Origin: Desmodesmus armatus
Taxonomy: Eukaryota > Chlorophyta > Chlorophyceae > Sphaeropleales > Scenedesmaceae
DNA length: 64,000 nucleotides
Direction: 5' to 3'
NCBI GenBank assembly: GCA_007449985.2
Contig: VIIQ02000078.1
Location: 353,656-417,655 of the forward strand
The notes beneath the pieces are model-generated. The model searched no databases. It saw nothing but the letters and a program-made list of their open reading frames with translations, and was not told the DNA's origin. Below, one piece after another: positions 34,602 to 45,321 of the stretch; the stretch's first letter is position 1, and each line of letters starts with the position of its first letter. Both the position numbers and the translations under genes were made by a program.

Positions 34602-37600
34602 ATGGAGAGATGGCAGGACTGCTTGCAGGGAGTTCAAACGCTGGCTGACCTGATCCAGACGTGTCAAGATGCCTTTTCTGAGGACGATGCGGCCCCCAAG
34701 GTAGAGTAACATACCTGCTGCTGCTTCAGGGGCACGGCAGCTCGTGATCGCCTGCATGCTGACCAGGACGCTGACGCAGCCTACTGCTGAGCACTAGCAC
34801 CCTGCGCAGACCATCAGCTGTGTGCACTGCCTCGTGCAGGTGTCTGTTACTACGAAGAAGCGCCTCACCATCAGGGCTATGCAGGGACTGCAAGGCGGCT
34901 CGGCTCTTGTGCAGGTGTGCAACACCTCTACTGCTGGCCCAGTTGTGACGTGCTTGCACCACCCTACACCCCTCTGACATGTGTCAGGAGTGCAGCATGC
35001 CACTCTCTCATGCATGTGTTCAACACCCTTCAGGACTTCAGGCAGAGCACTGTTCGCCTTGTGACTGTACTGCACAGCACATGGTGCTTTTATACCCACT
35101 CTACCTAGCAATAGACCCAAAGTCTCGTATCATCAACGGTTTCCCCCTACATCTGAAGCTGGGTGTTGGCTAAGGATTGCCTTCGCCCTGACTGGTGTGT
35201 CAGGCACAGAGGTTACATGTGTAGCTAGCATATTCTGAACATGCAAAGCACATGCAAGCAATCTATGAGGCACACCAACATGTGTGTCTGTGTGGTGTGC
35301 TGGTGGCCTCCAGGCTCTAGCTGGAAACCTACGGGAGCTTCAAGAGGTCGTGCAGCAACAGCAGCAGGATTCTCAGCAAGCCCAGGACAGGTCAGTCAGT
35401 GCAGTCACAACAGTTTGTCTGCATCTCTGAGTTGTTGGTGGTGACAGCGTGCAGCAGGTGCTGGCATGTGCTTGTCAGGGTGTTCCTCAGCAGCAGCTGG
35501 TACACATCGCCTTGCAGCAACATGGAAGCACCCAGAAGAAGCAGTGTTCGTTGCCATTCAAACCTCTGGCAGGTTTGCAAGCTGCAGCTGCCCCCCACAT
35601 ACGACTCTCTCTTATTGAGCGTCTCCTGCTTTTCTGTGTGCCATTGCATGTGCAGCAACCAGTGCCTACAGCAGCAGCTGCGCAGCTCCGATGACGAGTG
35701 CCGCAGCAGCAAGCGCCTGCTGTTACAGGCAGAGGCTCAGAAGCTTGGCTTACAGCAGCAGGTGGAACAGCTCAGGCAGCAGCTGCAAGCAACCACTGAT
35801 GAGAAGGGAGAGCTACATGGCGCCATCAGTGACTTGTGAGTGTTGTGGATGTTTCAACAAGACAATGTGGATGTATCAATTGGGTAGATATCCCCTACAG
35901 CCCTTGCAGCAGCAGTCGTGCAGTGTCTCTACTGCAGACCATTTTCACAAACTGCGTGGTCATGATAAGGGTGGTGGCACGCAAGAATTCCCTTTGGAAG
36001 TCTCACAGCTGGATCACAGATTGCTCTGTCAGCTGGTGCAAACACAGACACACACGCTGGTGGAAGTCCCCTCATTTGGGGGGGGGGGGGGGGGTTGTTA
36101 CAAGTGGATACTTTCACCGCTGAGCGGTACTCACCACACATTTATGTTCTGCTGGCACAAGCTTTGCATCACCATTCCTGGTGTTCCACCCTGTGCATGC
36201 TACTGGCAAAATGTTGCATCACCATTCTTGTGTTTCACCTTGTGCGTGTTGCAGGCAAGGAGAGCTGCAGCATGCGGGGCAGCAGGTGTCGGATGCACAT
36301 GGCCACCTGGCGCAGCTGCAGCAACAAGTGGAACTGCTGGCAGCAGCAACGAGAGAGGCAGAGGCAGGAGCTGATGCAGCAGCGGGTGGGTGTAGCCTAC
36401 TATGCAGTGCTGTTGAAAGCGCATTTGTATTGAGGAGTGCTGCATGCCATATGAGCCTTGTTTGGCTCCTGAAAGGGCGATCAGGCGAAAGGCCCTGATC
36501 CAGTCAAGTAGTAGTAGTGGCATTGCTTGTGCAGCACGCTGCTGGGGATTGTGGTCAGCTCTCAGCAGTCGTCCTGCGGAAGCATACATATGCAAGTGCA
36601 GCCTTCTGAGATGCAGAACTTTGGTGCGCTGGGCAAAGTGTCCATCGGGCTCTCTGGCTCTCAAGCAACAGCAGTGTGTGATGGCCAGTGCTGGTTGTTG
36701 AGGGCTATTGCATTCATGATTGCTGCTTGCTGTTGTGTTCTGTGTTGTCAGAGGCACTGCAAGCAGCAAGGGAGGAAGCAGACAAGGAGAGGGCAGCGCG
36801 GGGGCGGCATGAGGATGTGAGTGTGCTGATCAGGATTGTGAGCGGCAACAGTTGGGGGCTGTAGCATGCTGCGTTGCTGACATGCGTGCAAGAGCCTTCA
36901 GCAACGTATGTGCCACGTACACAGCAGACAACACTGCACAGCCAACAATCATGTCAGGGTCAGGGGTGACCAACCAACTTCCTGCCATGCTGCACCGTGC
37001 TGTGCTGTGCTGTGCTGTGCTGTGTCTGACTGCGTGCTGCAGGTGGTTGCTCGCCTCACAGCAGACAACCTAGTGTTCATGGCCCGCCTGCTATCAACTT
37101 CCTGCTATGCTGCGCTGTGCTGTGCTGTGCTGTGTCTGACTGCGTGCTGCAGGCTGTTGCTCGCCTGACAGCAGACAACCTGGTGTTCATGGCCCGCCTG
37201 CGTGCTGCTGAGGCTGGAGCAGCAGCTGCTGCTGCCGAGCGAGATGAGTTGCGGTTAGCACTGGAGCAACACAAGGGGCCATGGATGGATGAGGTATGTG
37301 CAGCTCCATCAATTTTGGGATTTTAGGGTTTTAGGGTTGTTTGGCGCCCGCGTGCTGCTGAGGCCGGTGCAGCAGCTGCTGCTGCGGAGAGGGATGAGTT
37401 GTGGTTAGCACTGCAGCAACACAAGGGGCCATGGCTGGATGAGGTGCATGCAGCTCCATCAGTTTCAGGGTTGTTTTCGAGGGCATTCCTGCCCCCAGGC
37501 TGTACAAGGGTGCTTCCCAGAGCTGCCTGTGTGAACCACTTTCGTACAGGGACGCCCGTGCAAATCACCTTGTACAGCTGACATCCAGTTGTGGCTCGTA

Positions 37601-40600
37601 CAGCAACACAACAGCATCCTGTTGACCCTGAGCTCCAAGCTGCAAACCCCAAACCCTTGCATTGATACTGATACTGTTGCAGGTCCATCAAGGTTTTGAG
37701 CTGCGTGTGAAGAGGGCTGGTTGAAGTTGCAGGCTGCCAGCTGGCCCCGCCTGTCCCTTTGTGCGATTTCTTCTCCCTCCACCATGCCCCTCAACCACTA
37801 TTCACTGTTATCACTGTTACTGTTCATTCATGCCCTCACCATCACACATCTCACACATTTCACATGTTGCTCACACATTTTTCACACATGCTGCAGGTCC
37901 ATCAAGGCGTTGAGCTGCGTGTGAAGGCAGCCTTGGCCAGGGCAGAGGAGCTGGAGGCTCAGCAGGAGCTCGCCACAGCACAGCACGCACAGCACACGCA
38001 GCAGCTGCACCAGCAGCAGGCGGACCTGGAGGTGGCGCTGCAGGCAGCACAGCAGCAGGCAGCAGAGCTGAGGCGGCAGTTGATGACAGCACAGTCTGCA
38101 GGTGAGCAAAAAGGAAAATAAAGAATAATCAGATGAATGAATAAATAAGGAAAAAATAAATGAATAAGGTAAGAAGACAGCAGAGCTGAGGCGGCAGTTG
38201 ATGACAGCACAGTCTGCAGGTGAGCAACAACAAATCAATAATTAGAGGAGTAAATAAAGAAGGAAAAAAAAATCAATAAGGTAAAAAGGCAGCAGAACTG
38301 AGGCAGCAGTTGATGACAGACAGTCTGCAGGTGAGACAGCACTGTCTGGTTTTGTGGGTGAAAGGACGTTGCAGACATTCTTGCGGAGGTTGGCTGCAAG
38401 TACTGGTGTGATCCCCTGCACAGGTTATGGCAGGTGCATTGACGAGATTGTCTCTGATGATTTGACAGAGGCAGCTGATATGCGCGCTGCATGGTTTGAG
38501 CTGTTGACAGCTGAGGAGCAGCGCAGCACCGGCGGCTGGCGCCAGGAATGACGCGTAATACCTTTTGTTGGTAGTCTCTGCTGGCAAGCAGTCAGCAAGC
38601 CAGCTTCAGTATTGACGGCTGCTCTTGCTGCTGTTTTGAATGCCGTGGCTGCTGCCTGTGCTGCTGTGCAGCTTCAGAGGCCCGTAGTGCTGCAGAGGAG
38701 GCTGCTGTGTTGGCAAGGAGCCAGCGAGTCAAATTCACTAATCACTGCTGCTGCTGCTGCTATGCTGTGGCCGTTTGTGCTGCTGTGCAGCTTCAGAGGC
38801 CCGAAGTGCTGCAGAGGAGGCTGCTGTGTTGGCCACATCAGCCCAGGCAGCAGCAGACGAGCGCGCGGCTGAACTGAGGGTGGTTCAAGACAGCCTCAGG
38901 AGCATGCGGGAGGAGTGCAACGAGCGCTGGGTGAGTGCCTGCTGTTGCCAATGGGGCTTGTGCAGCGATTATTTTTGCGGCGCGGCGCGTTCGGCGGCGC
39001 CAGCGGCGGTGTGGGTGCTCCCAGCTGTGCATTGTTGTTGGCGAGCTCTTTTAAATGGATGCCGCTTTCAGGACAGTTTGCGTCACATCGCCAGCTTAGC
39101 CCAGGCAGCAGCAGATGAGCGCGCGGCTGAGTTGAGGGTGCTGCAAGATAGCCTCAGGAGCATGCAGGAGGAGTGCAATGAGCGCTGGGCGAGTGGCTGC
39201 TGTTGCTAAGGGGGCTTGTGCGGCGATGTCTTGAAACGGTCGGCACCGGTGGCTTTTGGGACGGTCCTGGTTCTGCATTGCCTGCTCATCTGCGTCAGTG
39301 TCTGTTGTCTGGGCACGCAGTTGGTCTATCTGGGTGTTATGGCGTGGTTGCAGCTTGCGCAAACATGCTGATCTGCCCCAGCAGGTTTGAGCAGGCTGCA
39401 CCCGTGCCATAACACCAGACAGACAGATGCATACCCAAACAACAAAAAGATGAGCTGGCCTGCCCGAGCTGAACATAACGAAACATCTTGCAGTCAAACT
39501 GATTGAACTTCGGTATGCCATGCTGTGCCATGCTGTGCTGCACTGTCCCGTGCTGAATGTGCTGTTCTGTTTCACGCTGTACGATGCTGCCGTGTGTTGG
39601 CAGATGTCTGAGAGGGCAGCGCGTGGGCAGCTGGCTGAGCAGCAGGAGAAGCTCTCTTTACTGGAAGCTGCTGCTCCTGCTCCAGCCCAATTCAATCGTT
39701 TCTGAACGTACTGCACAGTGACACATATCTGACTCTGTTTTGCCGTGCTGCGCTGTGTCGTACTGTGCTGTGCCGTGCCGTGCTGCCGTGTGTTGGCAGA
39801 TGTCTGAGAGGGCAGCGCGAGGGCAGCTTGCTGAGCAGCAGGAGCAGCTCTCATCCCTTGAAGCCTCTGTGGCCAAGCTGAAACAGAAGCTGCAGGCTCG
39901 CTCTGATGACTTGGCCACGCAGCGAGCAGTCAATCAGCAGCTGATGCTGAAGAAGGAGGAGGTGGAGTGGCAGCTGCTGGCAGCAATTGCACAGGTGTGT
40001 ACATCAAGATAGAGCCTATGGCTTATACCACAAGATGTAAGGATTTAGGGATTATTGCGGCATGACAATTATGCAATTGGGTATGGTATGCAGGTGTGCA
40101 GGGGCTGTCAGCAATGACACAGGTGTTTTGACACATGCCAGCCAGTAGGATGATCAAAGAGTGACACAGTGTGTCGTCTGCTTTTTTTCCCTGGAGCTGC
40201 ACAGCCACCATTGTGGGTCCGTCCCTGCTGCATTGCTTGCTAAGCATAATCATAGCACAACGGCTGGTGGTCTGACATCGTTTGGCGCATGATGACAATG
40301 AGGCAGCATTTGCAGCTATTGCAGAGTTGTAACGAGTGACGCCTGTGTTTTGTGTTTCTTTCCTGGTCCCCCATGAGCCCCTTTCCTGGTCCCCCATGAG
40401 CCTCTGGCTCCCTTGTGCGTTGCTCAGCTTTTGCTGAGCCGATTACTGTAACTGTAACTGTTTATGCCCTGCAGCTGCACAGCCACCAGGCTGGGTCCCT
40501 TCCTGGAGCTGCATCAGGCTCACCCAAGGCTCTCAGCCCCGAAAGCTTTTCAGAATCCAACCAGCAGCAGCAGCCGCAGGCCACAACAGAAGCAGGCGCT

Positions 40601-43018
40601 CCTTCCTCAGCCCAGCTGCCAGCAGCAGCAACGTCAGCACAAGCAGCAGCAGCGACGGCAGTTGAGGCTCAAGGTTGTTTGTGCTTGCAGGAGCAGCTGT
40701 CGAGCCCCTTTGGCGCGTCAGCGCAGCTGCCGCTGTCCCCCGTTCATCCCTCACCAAAGGGGCAGCAGCTGCCGCCTCTTCAGCTGCCGCAGGTGGTGCC
40801 ACCGCCTGTTGATCTCCCACAAGTATCATTGGCCTCCGCTTGGCAGCAATTAGGAGCAGAGGGTGTTGGAAGGCTGGCGCTCCCGCCTGCAGGGCCATCA
40901 GCAGCAGCAGCAGCAGCAGCGGGGACAGTACCCAATCGGACCGCACTTTATGAGGTTCCTGGGCCTGCTGTTGTTGCTGCTGGCGGGGGCTTGTGGCAGC
41001 TTCCAAACGGCAGTAGCAGCGGGCTGTTTGGTAGTCGAGTCTCGAGCTCCGGTGGTGGGGTGCACCCCCTGGCAGCCCTTGCGAACCCCATGCCTGCGGC
41101 CACAGCAGCAGCAGTTGGGGCCCTGCTCGGAAGCAAGACCGGCAGCATGGGGTCCCTACACCATGCCTTCAGTTGCCCAGAGGGCGATATGTACAGCTTG
41201 CCGCGGCTAGGGTTTGGCCTTGCCACCCTGCCCTCCCCAGACCAGCTGGTGGCTGCTGCAGAGGCAGCAGTAAGTGGCAGCGGCGGCCTGCAGAAAACGG
41301 TCACTATCGGCAGGGCGGGGTCTTTGACAGTACCTGTTCCGCTGACAGCAGTAGCAGGTGGTGGTGCTGCTGCTGCTGGGGGTGGGAGCGGCGGCGGCGG
41401 CGCGTGGGGAAGTGTGGACGGCAGCGCTGGCGGCGCTGCTGCTGCTGCTGTCAGTGGTGGTATCCCCAGCAGCCCGCGCTTGAATATGTCAGGCAGCGTG
41501 CAGCGGTCGCTGCTGAGCAGTAGTGACCCTGGAGGTCCCCCTGGCAGCTTGACCTTCCCACTGCAGTCACAAGTTCAGCCCATTTTGCTTGGCACTACAG
41601 GTAACCATTTGTTTGTCTTGGTGGACTATCTTGATATCGCGTTATTCATGCTGCTTTCCAAAACTTCCTTCCGCATCACTGTTGAGCACATGTGAATAAG
41701 ACAGTTACAAATACATAAATTGGGCAAGGTAGAGCCGTGCAACCCACAAGGGAGCCAGAGGCTCATGGGGTGACTGCTGGACATTATGTTACTGCTCTCT
41801 TGTGCCACAGGTGGCCTGATGGCGGACTTCACCCCCCTGTCCCCAGGTGTCAAGGGTCCAAGCAGCAACAGCAGGGGTGCAGTATTCCCTGAGTGCATCA
41901 CGGCATCCGCAGTGACAGACGAAGAACAAGCTGAGCTCCACTGCTTCAGCTTTGCTGCCGGACTGACAGACGCGCTGCAGCAGCAACAGCAGCAGCAGGT
42001 GCTGTGCCCACCTGGCTTCTGGTACCTTCAACAGCAGCAGCAGCAGGAGCTGCCGAAGCAGCAGCAGCAGCAGGACCGTCAGCATGGCAGCAGCGAATCC
42101 CTAAGTGATGGCGGCCAGCATGTGCACCACAGCAGCAGCGCGTGCGGCAGCAGCGGGAGCTTGCATGACCACAACACCGCCGCCAACAAACAGCAGCAGC
42201 CTCAGCCACGGGGACGCACACGCACATCAAGGGATGGTGTAGATGCAGTACGGGCTGCCGCTGCTGCTGAGGATGTCGGAGAGCAGCAGCAGCTCGATAA
42301 AGACAGCAGTGCTGCCAGCAGCAATGCCGGCAGCAATGCACACCTGCATGGGATCCTGATCAATGGCCTCAAAAGTAGGTCCCGTAGCCCGGCGAGGGGT
42401 GTGTCGCCGAGCAGCAGCCTCAAGAGCGTGCGGTTTTCGTTCGAGGGGCTCGACAGCCAGGGGGTGGCAGCAGAGGGCGACCAGGAGCCGCTCGGGGACC
42501 AGAAAGGCGGCCGCCGCAGTAGCAGCAGCAGCATGTGGCAGTCGGTGTCGCCACCAAGCGGCAGGTCGGGGCACGGCCGCAGCGGCAGCGAGTGGCTCAG
42601 GCACACGCTGTACGAGCAGTTGGCAAGCCATGCGAGCCATGGGCACAGTCCGCGGGGCGTCGGGGGCTCTCCGCATGCCAACCGCGAACACGAGGTGCAT
42701 TCCGTGCGGCGGCATCACTCGCGGGCTGGCAGCAGCGCTGGCGGCAGCAGCAGCAGGCAGTGGGGGGCGTCTTCGCACCCGCCGGCACATGCGCAGCGCG
42801 GTGCGCAATACCTTGGGAGGTTTGCTGAGCGGCGGCAGGGGCACCACAGCCAGTTGGACCTGATGCGGCAGCAGCAGCGGCAGGTGCGGCAGCAGCAGGC
42901 GGAGAAGGAGGTTGCGGCGATGCAGGCTGCTATCAAGGAGAGGGCCAAAGGGCAGGCGCCTGCGCACCCCTACTTTGGCGCGATGCACCCTGCGGCCGCT
43001 CGCCACCCAGCCGCCTAG
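34602..43018 (+). CDS. Coiled-coil protein with long Gln/Ser-rich C-terminal region
   Basis: Twelve phase-consistent exons: 34602-34700, 34840-34914, 35314-35390, 35656-35835, 36255-36385, 36752-36816, 37153-37293, 37897-38101, 38791-38930, 39800-39994, 40475-41600 and 41811-43018, about 1213 aa. Residues about 60-436 are heptad-like and rich in Gln, Glu, Ala and Leu (for example LQQQVEQLRQQLQATTDEKG, AAELRVVQDSLRSMREECNE, SVAKLKQKLQARSDDLATQR), so a long coiled coil is predicted. The last two exons encode low-complexity Ser/Gly/Gln sequence with SRSPARGVSPSSSLKSVRFSFEG near the middle and no enzyme motif. A scaffold or cytoskeletal role is inference only. Nearly every intron between 36.8 and 39.8 kb carries partial copies of the neighbouring exon edges, all skipped in this model. 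The N-terminal exons 1-2 are short and less certain. Confidence 0.8.
36094..36140 (+). repeat. Interspersed repeat, copy 2, preceded by a poly-G run
   Basis: An 18-base run of G at about 36077-36094 leads into GTTGTTACAAGTGGATACTT and GCGGTACTCACCACACA, matching 21572-21618. It lies within an intron. Confidence 0.55.
36980..37090 (+). repeat. Echo of coiled-coil exon 7 5' end with acceptor
   Basis: A unit of about 110 bp with a (GCTGT)n tract, GTCTGACTGCGTGCTGCAG and the first 48 bases of exon 7 (VARLTADNLVFMARL) precedes the real acceptor at 37152. The copy breaks off at CGCCTG. Confidence 0.88.
37345..37443 (+). repeat. Echo of coiled-coil exon 7 3' end with donor
   Basis: GCGTGCTGCTGAGG through ATGGCTGGATGAG repeats the second half of exon 7 about 150 bp downstream, with scattered changes. 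It ends before GTGCATG in place of the exon's GTATGTG. Confidence 0.88.
37675..37715 (+). repeat. Echo of coiled-coil exon 8 5' end with acceptor
   Basis: TGTTGCAG followed by GTCCATCAAGG, TTTTGAGCTGCGTGTGAAG copies the first 30 or so bases of exon 8 (real start 37897). Confidence 0.8.
38168..38335 (+). repeat. Two echoes of coiled-coil exon 8 3' end with donors
   Basis: GCAGAGCTGAGGCGGCAGTT through CAGTCTGCAG is repeated at 38176-38219 and, slightly changed, at 38288-38330. Each is followed by GTGAG. AT-rich AATAAATAAG-type spacers separate the copies, unlike the surrounding GC-rich DNA. Confidence 0.88.
38664..38718 (+). repeat. Echo of coiled-coil exon 9 5' end with acceptor
   Basis: CTGCTGTGCAG then CTTCAGAGGCCCG(T/A)AGTGCTGC and GAGGAGGCTGCTGTGTTGGC precedes the real exon 9 (38791) by about 120 bp. 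Confidence 0.85.
39083..39190 (+). repeat. Echo of coiled-coil exon 9 3' end with mutated donor
   Basis: About 105 bp, ACATCGCCAGCTTAGCCCAG through GAGCGCTGG, repeats the 3' part of exon 9. Its donor reads GCGAGT instead of GTGAGT, so it is weakened or a GC-type donor. Confidence 0.88.
39590..39705 (+). repeat. Echo of coiled-coil exon 10 5' end with acceptor
   Basis: CGTGTGTTGGCAG... the sequence ending GTGTTGGCAG is followed by ATGTCTGAGAGGGCAGCGCG and GAGCAGCAGGAGAAGCTCTC, a close copy of the start of exon 10 (39800), which then diverges and reaches a stop near 39703. Confidence 0.88.
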
Positions 43019-44275
43019 GCCGGCTGCTGCATCCCATTTTGTCTTGATGCTTTGATATCTTGTCAGCTACATGCATGAAACTCTCTGCGTCATGCACCCT
43101 GCAGCGCACAGTGCCAGAGCTGCGCTGCATGGTATGGCTTGGACAGAGGTCAGGGTCTGAGCTACGCCCTAATTTGCAGCGGGTATTGAGGTACCTGCCT
43201 GTGTGTGGGGTTTCAGTGGTGATGGTGATGTGGGGCATTGATGCTGGGATGCTGGTGAGGCATGTGCGTGTGTGGTCGGATCCTGATATTGTGATGATGA
43301 AGGCGGGCGGCGTCCCTCATCGGTGAGGCTTAGCCTGCGGCCCCCGGCAGTAGGCAACTGACTGAGTTGTGTGTGGCCAGCCGGTGGGGGGTGCGCCCCC
43401 CTTGGACACTCCAAAAAATATTGTGATGATGCTGGGTCACCTTCACAGGTGATGCCAGTTGCTTGCGGACCAACCAGTTCAAAGATGCCCTTGGCAGCGT
43501 TCATGCATGCATACGACTTGCGCAAACGCGGCTGGGAGTGTTGATGGTGCTACGAGGCATTACGTGTGCCTGTTTCGGATCTTCAAGGGTCCTTGCAAAG
43601 CAGCCGTTGTCTGTTGTTGTGCGCGCTGCCATGTGGGCGGCTGGGGTAAAACAACGGAGAAACTGGCATGTATGCAGGTTGTGGTGTGTCACGCACCTTT
43701 TTTATTGTATAGTTTCCAGTAAGAGGTTGTTTGAGGTGTTTGGTGTCATCAATATGTTATGCTGAGGCTTTGCACATCCAGAGATACTGATGATACAGAT
43801 GCTGATCCTTGCTTCAATAGGTGTGGTCCGTTGGTGGGGCTTGCTTTTGCCCGTTTTTAACAGTTACTGTATGTTTGTGTATTGTTTGCGCATGCTCAGG
43901 GCACCTGAGCAATGCTAGTTGGGCTCCAAGTTGTGCAGCAAGCAGGCTTGTCCTGGGGCGGCCATGCGAGGGATCAGTTACGAGTTCTCCTGACTTCTGT
44001 GCTAGCCCCTTGTTTGCAATGTAGCTGCTATCTTTCAAAACTGTATCCTTCCTTGACCTCAGAAGGCACAGTGGTTGTGATATCCTTAAGACATGTGCCT
44101 GTCACCGATGGGCTACCGGAGGTATTGAGTAACTCAATGAATGTTGTGAATTGCATGGGATGAATCCTGATGCTTACAAGCTTGCAGACTTTGAAGCAAC
44201 CTAATCACTGAAGTCTTCACACTTGCAGCTGAGGCTTCGGCCCAATTCTGACAAGGTGCTTGTGTGCCGTGTGCT
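43019..44275. other. Intergenic region
   Basis: This is the probable 3' untranslated region of the coiled-coil gene followed by unassigned sequence. No gene, RNA or repeat family was recognised before the inverted-repeat element. Confidence 0.4.
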
Positions 44276-44455
44276 TCAAATCAAATCAAAGTTACACCTG
44301 TAGCTATGAAACTCAAGAGCTCATGCCAGCCATTGTGCTTAAACACAATCAAGAGATATCTGGAATGTATCCCCTGTGCGGCACAGGGTGTACTACACAC
44401 AATCAACACAGCATTGCACAACATGTAGGTGTAACTTTGATTTGATTTGATTTGA
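44276..44455. mobile_element. MITE-like element, 180 bp with terminal inverted repeats
   Basis: The left end, TCAAATCAAATCAAAG then TTACACCT (44276-44299), is the reverse complement of the right end, AGGTGTAACTTTGATTTGAT and so on (44427-44455), the latter one TTTGA unit longer. There is no open frame. The size and structure fit a miniature inverted-repeat element; a target duplication is not obvious. A related fragment lies at 14311-14340. Confidence 0.65.
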
Positions 44456-44610
44456 TGTAACAAATACTCATGTGTGCAGATAAAGGGATGGGCAGGGACC
44501 GAACCTGCTCCACCATGGTGACTAGTGGCTGCTCAATTCAGCAGCACACTAAGACACCACAGCCCCTCGCCGGGACCCCAGGTCTGACTCTGTCGCACAC
44601 GTACGCTCAC

Positions 44611-45321
44611 TGCTGCTGCTGAGTAAGCGCTGTGCTGTACCTGGCAGAGGAAGGTAAGGCAACCACTCATACCAGTACACCAGGCACAGTGCTGCATAAA
44701 GGCCCCACCCCTGCACCCGCTGTTTGCTGCTGCGGTTGCTGCGAAAGCGCTGTGCTGTACCTGGCAGAGGAAGGTAAGGCAACCACTCATACCAGTACAC
44801 CAGGCACAGTGCTGCGTAAAGCCCCCACCCCTGCACCCACTGTTTGCTGCTGCTGCTGCTGTGAAAGCGCTGTGCTGTACCTGGCAGAGGAAGGTAAGCA
44901 AACCACTCATACCAGTACACCAGGCACAGTGCTGCGTAAAGCCCCCGCCCCTGCACCCGCTGTTTGCTGCTGCTGCTGAGAAGGCGTTGTGCTGTACCTG
45001 GAAGAGGAAGGTAAACAAACCACTCATACCAGTACACCAGGCACAGTGCTGCGTAAAGCCCCCACCCCTGCACCCGCTGTTTGCTGCTGCTGCTGCTGTG
45101 AAAGCGCTGTGCTGTACCTGGCAGAGGAAGGTAAGCAAACCACTCATACCAGTACACCAGGCACAGTGCTGCGTAAAGCCCCCACCCCTGCACCCGCTGT
45201 TTGCTGCTGCTGCTGAGAAGGCGTTGTGCTGTACCTGGCAGAGGAAGGTAAACAAACCACTCATACCAGTACACCAGGCACAGTGCTGCGTAAAGCCCCC
45301 ACCCATGCACCCGCTGTTTGC
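44611..45321. repeat. Tandem array A: six units of 117-120 bp
   Basis: The mark TGTGCTGTACCTGG(C/A)AGAGG occurs at 44631, 44751, 44871, 44988, 45108 and 45225. The spacings 120, 120, 117, 120, 117 and shared variants (GAGAAGGCGTT, GGTAAACAAACC) show that the last four units form two copies of a 237-bp dimer. All lengths are multiples of three, so open frames persist on both strands. I treat them as a by-product of the repeat. Confidence 0.9.

Noticed and set aside
35032..35109. Possible extra exon in the coiled-coil gene (DFRQSTVRLVTVLHS)
   Set aside because: It has a plausible acceptor but reaches a stop without a donor, and exon 2 joins exon 3 in phase without it.
42227..43006. Minus-strand frame of 259 codons opposite the coiled-coil gene's last exon
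   Set aside because: It mirrors Gln/Ser-rich codons. The plus frame is continuous with eleven spliced exons.
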